In this document: piece after piece, positions 1-11,334 of the stretch
Position numbering within the stretch: position 1 is the stretch's first letter
Layout of the letters: every line of letters begins with the position of its first letter
From: Oehlia diaphana
Taxonomy: Eukaryota; Glomeromycota; Glomeromycetes; Glomerales; Glomeraceae
Direction of reading: 5' to 3'
NCBI GenBank assembly: GCA_003833135.1
Contig: QZLH01000131.1
Span: forward strand, 27,151 to 91,150
DNA length: 64,000 bases
Program-made: the position numbers and the translations under genes
Notes under the pieces: model-generated
What the model was told of the DNA's origin: nothing
What the model saw: only the letters and a program-made list of their open reading frames with translations
The model's database searches: none

Positions 1-271
1 AAAAAAAAAAAATTTTTTTTTCTTTTTTTTTTTAAAAAAAAATTATAAAATTTTAAAATTTTTTTTTTTTTTTTTTTTGAAACGTTATTATAATTAAAAA
101 CTTGTTCTCTCGTTGATCATTAACTTAAATCGTTTCTAATTGATGCGATAGAGTATTATTATATTAATCTAACAAAATTTAACAATTTGACATTGCATGT
201 GCTATTCCTATTAAAGCCACGTGGCAAACCTTGGCAAATTACTGGTTATATATATATAGAATACTTTGTCG

Positions 272-303
<32 letters not shown>

Positions 304-462
304 GTATCAAAATTTTCAAATTTCAATCTTGTCAATTACTATAGACTACATAAAGTCAAACTAATAATACCCTTACTAAAGAAATACATCAAGAATCAGG
401 GCTACAACATTTATATAATACCCATTTCAATACATTCATTGATTTAATATAAAAATTTAAAA
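1..462. other. Intergenic, homopolymer-rich left edge
   Basis: No gene is supported here. The stretch begins with A/T homopolymer blocks (1-80) and has another T run at about 280-303. A short open frame at 187-447 is mostly translated poly-T and has no family resemblance. It probably contains the upstream region of the Nudix gene starting at 463. Confidence 0.6.
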
Positions 463-2125
463 ATGATTATTAAACCGTTCATTTCATTTTACTTGAAAAA
501 CAATTCAACAAAATCTACAACTTTAATAAAAAATTTACAATGTCGTTCTTATGCCAGTAATACAACTTTAACTTTATATAATAAAAATGATAATAAAAAT
601 AATAATAGTATGATCGATGTAAGGGATTTTTCATCTGAAACAATTGAACTTATACGTTATAGATTAAATTCTTGTAATAAATTTAATTATAAATTTAATT
701 ATGATACTACAAACAAAGTTAGAGAAGCTGCCGTTTTGATGGTAAGATAAAATTGATTTCTTAATTGACCTTTTCGTAAATTATATATTGATTTCATATA
801 TTGATTTCATATATTGATTTCATATATTGATTTTTTCGTAAATCATATATTGATTTCATATATTGATTTTTTCGTAAATCATATATTGATCTCATATATT
901 GATCTTTTCTTAAATCATATATTGATCTCATATATTGATCTTTTCGTAAATCATATATGCAAATCATATATGATCTTTTCGTAAATCATATTGATCTTTT
1001 TCGTAAATTATATATTGATCTTTTGTGAATTATTAATAAATTATGTAGCCTCTTTGCGTTGTGAATGGTAAACCAAGTGTATTGTTTACGATAAGAAGTA
1101 TGCATTTAAAAACTCATACGGGTGAAGTAAGGTATCGTATAAAATTTTATTACTTTAAAAATCAAATCAAAATCAAATCAAATCAAAAATCAAATCAAAT
1201 CAAAAATCAAACCAAATCAAAAATCAAATCAAATCGAAAAATCAAGTCAAATCGAAAATCATTCTATTAATTCATCCGATCTCTTCTTATGGTCGTAATT
1301 AATGCTTTTCCCAATAATCTTAATCTCATTATTCAAATTCAAATCTTGTTCCCCATCTTAATCTCATTATTCAAATTCAAATGCTTGTTCCCCATCTTAA
1401 TCTCATTATTCAAAATCAAATGCTTGTTTCCCAATCTTTATCTCATTATTCAAATTCAAATGCTTGTTTCCCAATCTTATATTCTCAAATTTCTCAATCT
1501 AATTCATTATTAATTGTTATATAGTTTTCCCGGAGGAAAAAGAGATTTAACAGATCCTTCATTGGAATCAACAGCATTAAGGGAAACTTATGAAGAGATA
1601 GGTATCCCACCTTCTCAAATTGATATACTGGGACGAGATTCAACAATGCCAAATAAAGACAGAACAATGAAAATATATCCGTTTGTTGGATTTATTAAAT
1701 ATCCAATTGATATCAATAAAATTAATTTTAATCATGATGAAGTATATGGTGTATTTAGCGTTACTTTAAAGGAATTATTAAATCATGATAAAAGTAAATG
1801 GGGAAGGTTTAGTAATTCAAAACTTAAATATCCCGTATGTATTTATTTTTTTATTTTTTTAAAAAAGGGAAAGAGAGATTTTGTTTAAAAAGTTGGGTAA
1901 GTGAAAAAGTTTGAAAATATTCTAAATGTTTATATATATATATTTATTTATTTTTTAGATATTTGAAGCACCAAATGGATTTGAAATTTGGGGATTAACT
2001 GCATTTATATTGGATAGTAACGTATCTTTTATATTTTTTAATACATCTTAAATATATATCATATTTAATTAATTGTTTTTTCTTTTTTTTTGTAAATAGG
2101 TGTATTGCACAAGATAAATCCTTAA
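463..2125 (+). CDS. Nudix CoA diphosphatase (NUDT8/PCD1-like)
   Basis: Five exons (463-741, 1049-1131, 1525-1834, 1959-2016, 2100-2125) join in frame to 251 aa. Family knowledge: these enzymes hydrolyse CoA and derivatives, usually in mitochondria or peroxisomes. Seen: the CoA-subfamily signature LFTIRS...G...FPGG spans the exon 2/3 junction, with Lys replacing the usual Arg. It is followed by a Nudix helix ending RETYEEIGI. The splice at 1131/1525 was chosen because it restores GEVSFPGG; the nearer GT at 1127 breaks the frame. The basic, Ser/Asn-rich N-terminus resembles a mitochondrial presequence (inference). The C-terminus contains WGLTAFILD, typical of the NUDT8 branch. The last exon is only 8 codons plus the stop, so its boundary is the least certain part. 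Confidence 0.88.
781..1020. repeat. Intronic minisatellite, CATATATTGAT units
   Basis: Degenerate tandem units built on CATATATTGAT(T/C)T and TTTTCGTAAAT fill most of intron 1 of the Nudix gene. Confidence 0.8.
1290..1510. repeat. Intronic minisatellite, about 40 bp unit
   Basis: Four to five copies of a roughly 40 bp unit (CTCATTATTCAAATTCAAAT plus CTTGTTCCCCATCTTAAT) lie in intron 2 of the Nudix gene. They are preceded at 1150-1260 by AAATCAAATC microsatellite sequence. Open frames here are artefacts of the repeat. Confidence 0.8.
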
Positions 2126-2269
2126 TTAAAAAAAAAACGAGATCGGAAAAAAATAAGTAATTAGTATTAATCAATTTAATTTATTTTAATCTAATTTAAT
2201 TTAATTAATTATTTAATTATAATACAATAACTTACTTTAATAATTTTTTGATAATACATAATTACATCA

Positions 2270-3989
2270 TCATAGTTCAATGGAATGATAACATGGAAAT
2301 ACAAAATCTTCATCAATTATTTTTCTTAATTGATCAATAATAAATTTTTCCAATTTTCCAACATTCTTCAAAACTAAAAGTAAAATATTAATAAAAAAAA
2401 GTTAATATAGTTAATATATAATATATATAATAATGTGAACAAAACAAGTCATTGATCATTATTATTATTGTATAAACCTTGTTTTTCTTTATCACCTATT
2501 TCAGATTCGATATAAACTTCTTTTAAATGACTTTTAAAAAAAGTTTTTTTTTTAATACATTTTAAATTTAAAAACACATACACACACTTTATAGATACCT
2601 TTCTTCGGGATTCTTTGGTTCCAAAAAACAAAAATTAACTCGATTTCGTAAATACGCGACAACTGCTGTAGCTAATAATTATCAATGATTTCAATGATTT
2701 CAAAGAATAATTAGGATAATTTCACAGAAATAATTTCAAAGGATAATTTCACAGAGATAATTTCAATGGATAATTTCACAGAGATAATTTCAATGGATAA
2801 TTCCAAAGATCCCAATTATAATTCATAAGGAAAATGAAAAAATCAATGTTCATTATCATTCTTCCTTTTAATCCTTTTAATAAAAATTACATAGATTACA
2901 TAAATTCAAACAATTTAAAAAAGAATAATCACCAGAAAATTCAAATCCAGTTATAGTCAACCTAACGGGTAAACTCATAAACATTAAACTAGGATAATTC
3001 ATATATAATTCTGTACAAATAACCATTTTCATATTTCCTTTATATGATAATTCTATATGAATTTGTGCATCAGTATCTTGTTTTAATGGTACTTCTTCTC
3101 CTTCCGAATTTGAAGGTTCATATTGTGTTTGATCATCTATTTGAATATTATAATCTTTATAATCTTCTCTTAAATGTAATGGAATCTCATCATTTCTTGC
3201 TTGTTCTCGTAATCTTTGTTGTTGCCTTTGATAATTTAAATAATCTACTGATGAATCTGTAACAATTGATGATGAAGATGATGGTGTAATGATAGGCGTA
3301 ATAGGTGTTATAGGTGTAGTTGTAAATGATGATGACCTATTAATAGGCGTTATAGGTGTAGTTGTAAACGGTGATGACCTATTAATAGGCGTTATAGGTG
3401 TAGTTGTAAACAGTGATGGCCTATTAATAGGCGTTATAGGTGTAGTTGTAAACGGTGATGACCTATTAATAGGTGTTATGGGTGTAGTTGTAAATGATGA
3501 TGACCTATTAATAGGTGTTATGGGTGGTGTAAATGGAGATGACCTATTATTATTGTTATTATTATTGTTAAGTGGATTTGATCGAGTAAAAGATGACGAT
3601 GAATTATTTTGGTGAAACGTTCGTTGTTCACTATTAACTACACTTTCTCTCGTTCTTACTCGTTCAACTCCAATTCCACCTCCTATACCACCATTTCCAT
3701 TTCTTACACCACTTCCAACTCCATTCACATTTCCACCTGATTCTGATAAGTCAGATTTAGCATCAACATCTACAACTGTATTATCAGGCAAATAAAATTC
3801 TGGAAAAGGATCTGTAACATCAATAATTTCAATTGACGGCGGTACCGTACCAAAATCAAATTCTGATATTTCTATATCACCTATAAAAGAAGGTTTATTA
3901 TTTGAAGTTCGAAATTGTTCGTTTATTATATCTTGAACTTTTTGTGCTACTTGTTTATCAAGTTTATCCCAAAATATATCAAAAGACAT
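2270..3989 (-). CDS. MDM12: Mdm12, ERMES complex subunit
   Basis: Four minus-strand exons (3989-2933, 2671-2599, 2530-2478, 2373-2270) join in frame to 428 aa. Mdm12 is the cytosolic SMP-domain subunit of the ER-mitochondria encounter structure and transfers phospholipids between the membranes. Seen: the N-terminus MSFDIFWDKL, then a segment with FGTVPPSIEI and DPFPEFYL as in Mdm12. The conserved end of the SMP fold is carried by the small exons 2-4 (VVAYLRNRVNFCFLEP and QLRKIIDEDFVFP); the exon 1 frame alone would lose it. The middle (about residues 100-260) is a disordered insertion with Asn runs and a 14-residue tandem repeat. The gene is divergent from the Wss1-like gene, with 196 bp between starts. 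Identification is strong from both ends. Confidence 0.93.
2690..2815. repeat. Short repeat in MDM12 intron 1
   Basis: Five or so units of roughly 26-28 bp, of the form TTTCACAGAGATAATTTCAATGGATAA, lie inside the first MDM12 intron (2672-2932). Confidence 0.75.
3280..3545 (-). repeat. 42-bp coding tandem repeat in MDM12
   Basis: About six copies of a 42 bp unit encode variations on TTTPITPINRSSPF in the disordered insertion of Mdm12. The units differ by few substitutions, which suggests recent slippage or unequal exchange. The opposite-strand reading (VIGVVVNGDDLLIG) is an artefact. Confidence 0.88.
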
Positions 3990-4185
3990 TAATATAATAG
4001 ATAAGAGGAGAAAAAAAAAAAAGAAGAATGATAATAAAAGTTTGGAATGATCTGATATTTATATTATGATTTTCGAGTCACCGATCACATGTTAGATCGG
4101 TACATATAAAAACCATTGTTTTCAGTTTATGTAATCGTACTTTATTTCTCGTTTTCACTCCGAGATACTTAAATCCTCTCAAAAT
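3990..4185. promoter_or_regulatory. Divergent intergenic region MDM12 / Wss1-like
   Basis: 196 bp separate two divergent start codons, so both promoters must lie in or overlap this interval. It holds a poly-A tract next to MDM12 and a near-palindromic GATCGGT/ACCGATC pair around 4080-4102. No specific factor site can be assigned. Confidence 0.5.
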
Positions 4186-5999
4186 ATGAGTATAGGAGAA
4201 GTTCGAATTGGAAATTTTCGTTCACTTACTCAATTTCCAAATCATGAAGAAGCCTTAAATTTATTGAAAAAACTAGCTTCTCATGTAACTTGCAATAAAA
4301 TTTATTTTTTTTTTAAAAAAAAAATGGTTTTTATTAAAAAAAAAAGAGAAGAAAAAAAAAAACGTCTACAATGATTTCTTCTTAATTGGCGTTTTTTTTT
4401 TCTTTTAATTCGACTTATGAATATGAGTTTATTTTTACTATTTTACCTTATTAGGTAAAACCTATAATGGACAAACGAAATTGGCGCGTAGGTTCTTTGG
4501 AAGAATTTTTACCCAATCAAGAAAATTTACTCGGTTAGTATTTTTTTTTTTGAAAATTTATTATTATTATTTAAAAAATAATTTTCATTAAAACTCGTTT
4601 TCCTCAATTCTTTTCTTTACTCGTACTTTAGGTGTTAACGTAAATCATGGTCAAATAATACGTATAAGATTACGTCCGCATAATCATCAAAGTCGATTTT
4701 ATGATTTTGATCATTTAATCGGAACAATGTTGCACGAGTACATATTTATAGTACAAATAGTGTTTACGTAATTTGTCCCATTTTATTAAAAAAAATTCAC
4801 CTTTTTTTTTTAGGTTAACACATATTGAATTCGGTCCACATGATTCATCATTTTATAAACTTCTTGATGAATTAAATGATGAATATGACATTTTATTAGC
4901 TCAAGGATTTACTGGTGATGGATTCTTTAGCGATGGAAAACGTGTTGGTGAAGGAATATCACATAATGTTTCACCAGCCTTGGCTAGACAAAAAGCATTA
5001 GAAGCAGCTGAAAAAAGACGCAAGACTGAAAGAATAATGACAAATGGTGGAAGAAAATTGGGTGGTGGTAGTGGAGGATATGGATTAACTACAAGGGAAT
5101 TAGCTGCTATGGCAGCTGAAAGAAGAATAAGAGATAATTTTTGGTGTGGAAATGAACAAAATCGTTCTGGGATAAAGAAACCAACTGTTGGTTCAACAAC
5201 CACGCGACCAAATGTTAAAGCAACAACATCAAAATCATCTCCAATCAGAATACCACCCGAAAAATTACCAGGTATGAAAGGCTCTCAGTGGACTTGTTCA
5301 CAATGCACATTTATAAATCGTCCAATGGCTTCGCAATGTGATGTCTGTCTTGCTGAAAGACCATCCGATAATGGCACGTCATCTTACTTGCCTGAACCCG
5401 TGATAATTGATGTTGGCGGTCGTTCTGGGACAAAGAAACCAACTGTTGGTTCAACAACCACGCGACCAAATGGTAAAGCAACAATTGGGATACCACCCGA
5501 AAAATTACCAGGTATGAAAGGTTCTCAGTGGACTTGTTCACAGTGCACATTTACAAATCGTCCAATGGCTTCGCAATGTGATGTCTGTCTTGCTGAAAGA
5601 CCACCCGATAATGACACGTCATCTTACTTGCCTGAACCCGTGATAATTGATGATGGCGATCGTTCTGGGATAAAGAAATCAACTGTTGGTTCAACAACCA
5701 CGCGACCAAATGTTGAAGCAACAATTAGAATACCAACCGAAACATTACCAGGTATGAAAGGCTCTCAGTGGACTTGTTCACAATGCACATTTATAAATCG
5801 TCCAATGGCTTCGCAATGTGACGCCTGTCTTGCTGAAAGACCATCCGATAATGACACGTCATCTTACTCGCCTGAACCCGTGATAATTGATGATGGCGAT
5901 TTTTTTTCTGACCCATTTCGTTGGGATTGTCCTAAATGCACTTTTAGAAATGCTCCTGATATTATAATGTGTTTGGGATGTGATTTTTTGAAAAATTGA
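4186..5999 (+). CDS. Wss1-like WLM metalloprotease with RanBP2 zinc fingers
   Basis: Four exons (4186-4284, 4455-4533, 4632-4737, 4814-5999) give 489 aa. Wss1/SPRTN-type proteases degrade DNA-protein crosslinks. Seen: a WLM domain in about residues 1-180 with the zinc motif HELTHIEFGPHD, split by intron 3 between HE and LTH. The C-terminal half has three near-identical modules, each ending in a RanBP2-type finger (W-x-C-x2-C...C-x2-C, e.g. WTCSQCTF and SQCDVCLAER), at roughly 5275-5360, 5515-5600 and 5755-5845. A diverged fourth finger ends the protein (WDCPKCTF...CLGCDF). Each module starts with a linker reading RSG-x-KK. Known Wss1 relatives have SHP/VIM or UBA-like elements here, so the repeated fingers are a variation. 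A degraded paralogue lies at 8321-8975. Confidence 0.92.
5163..5900 (+). repeat. Three 240-258 bp coding repeats with RanBP2 finger
   Basis: Near-identical units starting at about 5163, 5421 and 5661 each encode a basic linker, a RanBP2 finger and an acidic spacer. The first unit carries an extra six or so codons. High identity within the array compared with the adjacent diverged duplicate suggests recent amplification. Confidence 0.9.
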
Positions 6000-6511
6000 T
6001 GCATCACTTACTTTTATTAGTATATTATGTTATAGGGTACTATATGCTATATAGTATAAATAGTATAATAGGAAACGCGTTTTTTGTCACTAGTTACATA
6101 TAATGAAAATAGGTCTGTATCCCATAACTGGATTCGTACTGAAATTGAAGGTTTAGTTTATTTATATTTTTTTAACATTTTTTTTATTAACTTTCATGAT
6201 AAGTTATTAGTCTTATATTATAAGAATGTATTATTCCAGATTACATATATATATAAATATATTACTATGCAAATTTTCCCCGAACTGGTCGTAGACATGA
6301 CCTTTTTTTTTTATTATTTAAACACATAAAATAAACAGCAATAATAACACGAATTGTTTGTGATCTATATCGGTTAATAATTATTAAGTCCGAAATTTAG
6401 TAAAAAGGAATTAAATGAATTAATTTTATCTAGATCTAAACTATAATATTGTAAATATATTTTTTAAAAAAAAGTTGTGAAAATAAAATCTTGTATTCTT
6501 GTTATTTTTAA

Positions 6512-7110
6512 TTAAATGGTATCAACGATAATATTCTGGTCACTATCTTCATCAACTAAAATGAATCTATAGATGAAATATATGAACAATAACATAATTA
6601 TTATTAAAAAACATTTACAGGGATCACCTTCATTGTTACTAATAATAATAAAAGAAAAAGAAAAGTAAGTAAGGATTACTAATTTTCAAATAAGATTTTA
6701 ATACTTTTCATTTAAAAAAAGTACTTACGAGTGAGGTGTCAATAAAGGCTAAAAAAAAAAGAGTACCATATTAATAATTTATTATGATAAGCCTTAAAAT
6801 TGCGAAATAATATAAATTATATCATTAATTAACTTACAGAATCTTCCTGTACCGGAATTGATACAGGAATTGATATACTTGTAGTGCAATAAGGACACGT
6901 ATTAACCAAGTCATTACAGTATTGTCTTAAGCAAGCGGGATTTCTGCACCTTGTTAATGCCATGTCCCTTTGGTAAAGTGTAGCACAAGCAATACTACAG
7001 AAAACGTAAGTTGCTCTGTCATCATAAAAACAGGGATTTTGACAACCAGGTCGTGCACATGCCGCGGCATTATATGGTGGTGGGTAAATAGAAGCATCAT
7101 TATAACTCAT
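6512..7110 (-). CDS. Small Cys-rich single-pass membrane protein A
   Basis: Three exons (7110-6838, 6748-6729, 6638-6512) join to 139 aa. The function is unknown. Seen: a proline-rich N-terminus (PPPYNAA) followed by paired cysteines in the order CARPGCQNPC, VFCSIACATLYQRDM, RCRNPACLRQYC and CPYC, consistent with a compact zinc-binding (treble-clef/ribbon-like) domain. A 20-nt middle exon encodes PLLTPHS. Exon 3 encodes a hydrophobic helix (CFLIIIMLLFIYFIYRFILV) and a short acidic tail, so the finger is probably tethered to a membrane. The FCSxxCAxLYQ core resembles TRASH/MYM-like fingers, but the match is loose. Genes B and C share the same three-exon plan, including the 20-nt exon. Confidence 0.82.
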
Positions 7111-8320
7111 TTTTATTTATTTAAAACTTGTCTTTTTATTTAATGATAATTATATTTTAATTTTATAGTTGGCTAACAATTTGGTAGTCTAAGCCTTACG
7201 AGAAAAAAAATCAATAAAAGAACACCGAATTTTTGGAACTAAAAGAAACCTGACGGATTATTGACGTGTAATACTTCCATACTGCTTCTATTTATAAATA
7301 GAATTACGACATTTTAGATTTAGATTAGATTAAATCAAGTGGTAGGCAAAAAGTAGTTAGCACAATAAATAGGCTAAACGTTCCAAATTTCAAATTGTTT
7401 AATTTGATGATATTAAATTTTAATATTATAAGATTAAAAAAGGGAAAATTTCATGAATGATGAAATTTTAGAATTTCAAAGAAAAAATAACTAAAAAAAT
7501 TTAACTAACTATGCTCCATCTTCAAAGAACAATTTCAAACGAACTATATAATAAATAAAACCTAAAATATAAAAAAAAAAATATTTTAGGTAATTTGTTA
7601 TACAACATAATATTGATAGTAATTTCATTTAATTTTGTTAAAATAAACTTTTTTGTAACCGGTAATACTTGATAAGAAAGCTAATTACTAATAATGAAAG
7701 ATAAAATATTGTTTTTACGTGTAATAAATATTCGTAAATATAATTACGAATATTTTGATTTAGATTAGATTAGGGATCAGGTCAAATAAGTTACTGAATT
7801 TTACCTAATTCTAGAACCATTAAAAGAAGTTTGTTTAACCTCCCCCACCTTTTTGACTCTCATTGATTATTTTGGTACATCCGATGATCATACATTGACA
7901 CGGCTAAACACCATTTTGCGAAGCACCTGACTGGATTCCTAAACTGGAGTTACAATGTACTGTAACACAATTGTTATTCATATAAAAACATATAAAAACG
8001 GTCAAACTTCAACTTCCTTGCAAAAAAAACCTGGTGATGCGCTACTTGAAATTTTTTAATGTACATTCAAATTTTAACGCGTTATTTCATCAATTTTTCT
8101 GATTTATTTAAGTATCCTTCATTTTTTGTCACAGTATTTAGTTATTTAATATGATACATTTACGAAAAAATATAAATGTAAAAGTTTATGTTGGAAAAAG
8201 GTTATAAGTGGAATTATCTCAAAAAAGGACCAATAGAGGCTTGCTTTGTTAGTGTGTTTAAAATTTAAAATTTTTTAATATTTTATTGAACTCAGTTTCT
8301 TTTTTTTATCATCCTTTAGG

Positions 8321-8975
8321 TGTTAATGTAAATCGCGGTGCATAAGATTACGTCCGCATTATGATGAAAGTGATTTTGTTGATTTAATTGAAGCAATGTT
8401 GCACGGTATGATTACGTTACATATATAGTATATGTTATATTTTTAAATATTGTCCCATTTTATTAAAAATTCACTTTTTGTTAGATTAACACATATTGAA
8501 TTCGCTCTACATGATGCATCATTTTACAAACTTCCTGATTAATTGAATGATGAATATGTAATTTATTATTTAAAGGATATACTAGTGTTGAATTCTTTAG
8601 TAATGAAGACGCGCGTCTGTGACGGAATAACACATAATGTTTCACCAGCCTTAGCTGGACAAAAAACATTAGAAGTAGCTTAAAAGATTGGGTAGCAGAA
8701 GTGGAGAAGACATGGATTATCTTTAAAGGAAAGGAATTGGCTTCATTTCTCGGTGGATTTGTTCGCAATGCACATTTATAAATCGCCCAATGACTCTGCA
8801 GCTTTGCTGAAAGGCCACACAATTTTGACGCGTCAACTTACTTGTCTCAACTTGTGATAATTAATGATGACTTTTCTGGCCCGTTTCATTGGAGTTATCC
8901 TAGACGCACTTTTAAAAATGCAACTGATATACCTGATATTATAAATGTGTTTGGGATATGATTATCTGACAAATC
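8321..8975 (+). pseudogene. Decayed Wss1-like paralogue
   Basis: Remnants of exon 3 (8321-8405) and exon 4 (8484-8975) of the Wss1-like gene are recognisable at base level. There are stops (for example TTCCTGATTAA where the intact gene reads CTTGATGAATTA), deletions and frameshifts. Only one finger-like module and the terminal finger remain. Exons 1 and 2 are absent because the duplication began in intron 2, so the copy lacked a start from the outset. Confidence 0.88.
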
Positions 8976-9273
8976 ATCATTAACTTTTATTATATAATAA
9001 AATATATTATATTATACCAAATTGTACTGTACAACATAATTTACCAAATATAATTTTTAAACGCGTTTTTTTCACTGCTTACAGAGAAAAAGCCCGCAAC
9101 ATTTAGTGAAATTGAAGATTAAATTTATTATAGACGTGACCTTTTTTTTCAAATCTAGTTATTAAGTCAGAAGTTTGGCAAAAGGAATTAAATGAATTAA
9201 TTAATTATATCTAGTTCTAAATACAATCTTGTGATTATATTTTTCAAATATGATTAATAAAATAACTTCGTCA

Positions 9274-9811
9274 TTAAAAATAGAATTTATAGACGGAATA
9301 ACATATGAACAATAAAATAATTAATACTATTAAAATACATTTACAGAGACTACTTTCATTATAACTAATAATAATAAAAGAAAAGTAATTATCAAAAAAA
9401 AAACTGATTTCAAATAAAAAGATTTTAATACTTTTCATTTAAAAAGTACTTACGATTGAGGTGGCAACAAAGGCTAAAAACAGGGTAAATATTTATAGCG
9501 TATTAATAATTTGTTAAGGTAAGCCAAAATTGCGAAATAAGTAAATGTATCATTTAACTTACAGAATCTTCCTGTACCGGAATAGATACAGAATTAGCGC
9601 AATAGGGACACGTATTAGCCAAGTCATTGCAGAATTGTCTTAGGCAAGCGGGATTTCTGCACCTTGTTAGCGCCATGTCCCTTTGATAAAGTGTAGCACA
9701 AGAAACGCTACAGAAAAGGTAAGTTGCTCTGTTAACATAAAGACGGGGATTCTGACAACCAGTCCGTGCACATGTCGCGGCATTATATGGTGGCGGGTCA
9801 TTACAACACAT
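9274..9811 (-). CDS. Small Cys-rich single-pass membrane protein B
   Basis: Three exons (9811-9563, 9473-9454, 9364-9274) give 119 aa, the duplicate of gene A. All paired cysteines are kept (CARTGCQNP, LFCSVSCATLYQRDM, RCRNPACLRQFC, CPYC), except that the Cys after QNP in gene A is Arg here. The 20-nt exon encodes PLLPPQS. Exon 3 encodes a membrane helix (CILIVLIILLFICYSVYKFY) and stops soon after, shorter than in A. The frame is intact although the neighbouring protease copy decayed, so selection probably maintains this gene (inference). Confidence 0.8.
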
Positions 9812-10019
9812 ATTTTTTTTTTTTGTAGAAATTTAACTGTGTTGTAGGGTTGGATTAAATCTTGCTAATTATACTCAAATTATAACTGGCTAACAATTTG
9901 GAAAGATTAGGCCTTAAGGAAAAAAAAAATTTTAATTTAAAAAACACCAACTTTTTGAAATTAAAAGAAACCTGACGAATTATTGACGCGAAATGTTTCA
10001 ATCTATAACCAAGGTGCAG

Positions 10020-10735
10020 TTTAGATGTTACACAAGTTTTATTGCTACGGAACAACGCTTTTTGCTTCGGACAAATTAGATCAGCGTTATCTAAACCTCA
10101 AACGGGTCTTTTTTTTGACCAAACCCTATGATTCAGAATATACAAAATATCTGTGCTAAAATAAAACCTAAATATGGGCTGTTTGACATGTGAATCGCAT
10201 ATATATTCACTTTATTTTTTTTCTGAGTATTTTTTTGGGTTTATTTTGCCATAGTACTCTTTATCTTTAAACTCCATTTCAGTCTTGTATCTCACCAATT
10301 CGTTTTGTTACTGTATGATAAAGTTCATAGCTTCTTGTCATATTATTTGTTCTTGTTCTGTATACAGTATTTTAATTCAAATAACGCTTTCTTTCTTCGA
10401 TTATCCCTTTTTTCGATTATCTGGTCTTTTTTTTGTATTTCCAAACAATCCAATATAATTCCTCTAATAAAGCCTCCAAAAACTTCATTTGTGTTTAAAA
10501 ATTCTGCTATTTCTTTGTCTTGGTCATTTATTTCTAAATATGGGTTACGGTACATTTCGCTGAAACCGAAGTGGATATTTCACCGAAGGGACGTTTCGCC
10601 GAAAGGGCGTTTCGCCGAAAGTGCATTTTGTCGAATCCATTTCACCGAATCGTCCATTTCACCGAATTCCATTTCGCCAAATGAAAATATTAATTTGTTA
10701 TACAAATCCCGCGACATGATATGAAATATTGAAAG
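10020..10735. mobile_element. Insertion specific to duplication unit 2
   Basis: This stretch has no counterpart in unit 1 between the shared flanks. It contains the TTTCGCCGAA repeat array and a minus-strand open frame (10555-10343, 70 aa, start MYRNPYLEIN, charged C-terminus) that could be a fragment of an element-encoded protein. I do not recognise the frame or see clear terminal repeats, so the mobile-element label is an inference from presence/absence. Confidence 0.4.
10550..10692. repeat. CATTTCGCCGAA palindromic-core repeat array
   Basis: About eight degenerate copies of an 11-19 bp unit centred on TTTCGCCGAA (near-palindrome TTCGGCGAA) lie in tandem. Repeated CG dinucleotides make the array stand out in this AT-rich DNA. 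Confidence 0.8.
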
Positions 10736-11334
10736 GATTTAATTTTGTTGTCAAATGAACTTTTTTTTATTAATTATAATTATAATCGGTCTCAATTTAT
10801 TAGAGGATTATTAAAAAGAAATAGATTATATTAGATCAGGTCAAATAGGATAGCAATATATTTAAAAAAAAAGATATTCTAATTTCAAAAGAAGTTTGTT
10901 TAACCTACCTGGACTAAACACATCAGTTGACACGTCTATTTTGCGAAGCACCTGACTGGATTCCTAAACTGGAGTTATGATGTAACACGATGTTCATGTA
11001 ATTTCTATAATTTGGTATTCTACTACTTTGCAAAGGATTTGTGAGCATTTATGGGCACTAGCATACCTCGGGGGACCTGTTGCTCTCATAAGTCCTGGTC
11101 TATATGGCCTTGACGGGATGCTTAGTTTGATACACAACTCAGTTAGCTAGCTTCATAAATGACCTTAAATATGGCGGAAAATTTGGAAGAATATTTTATA
11201 CGTGGCTTAAACGCGTTATTTCATAAAATTTTCGACTTATTTAATTATCTTTCATTTTTCGATACATCACCTAGTCTTTAGTATGGTACATTGTTTTGCC
11301 AGCGTTTAAAAATTAAAGTCTATGTTGAGAAAAG

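Larger units (their letters stand above)
4560..8250. repeat. Segmental duplication, unit 1
   Basis: This block, from intron 2 of the Wss1-like gene through Cys-rich gene A to about 8250, matches in order the block from about 8260 to 11350. Paired landmarks: exon 3 start (4632/8321), HIEFGPHD region (4814/8484), CGCGTTTTTTTCACT (6075/9060), Cys-rich gene (6512-7110/9274-9811), CTGACTGGATTCCTAAACTGGAGTTA (7929/10951 region) and AACGCGTTATTTCAT (8078/11213 region). The gene-free stretches 6000-6511 and 7111-8250 hold only this shared non-coding sequence. Confidence 0.85.

Noticed and set aside
2449..2631. Stand-alone 60-aa minus-strand frame as a separate small gene
   Set aside because: It bridges exons 2 and 3 of MDM12 through retained intron; splicing gives the conserved Mdm12 C-terminus.
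3289..3615. 108-aa plus-strand open frame (VIGVVVNGDD repeats)
   Set aside because: Antisense shadow of the Mdm12 tandem repeat.
10305..10724. 139-aa plus-strand open frame through the TTTCGCCGAA array
   Set aside because: Includes translated repeat sequence and no recognisable domain; treated as part of an insertion.
11030..11130. GC-richer stretch that might be a tRNA or other RNA gene
   Set aside because: No cloverleaf, no A/B box spacing and no recognisable anticodon arm.
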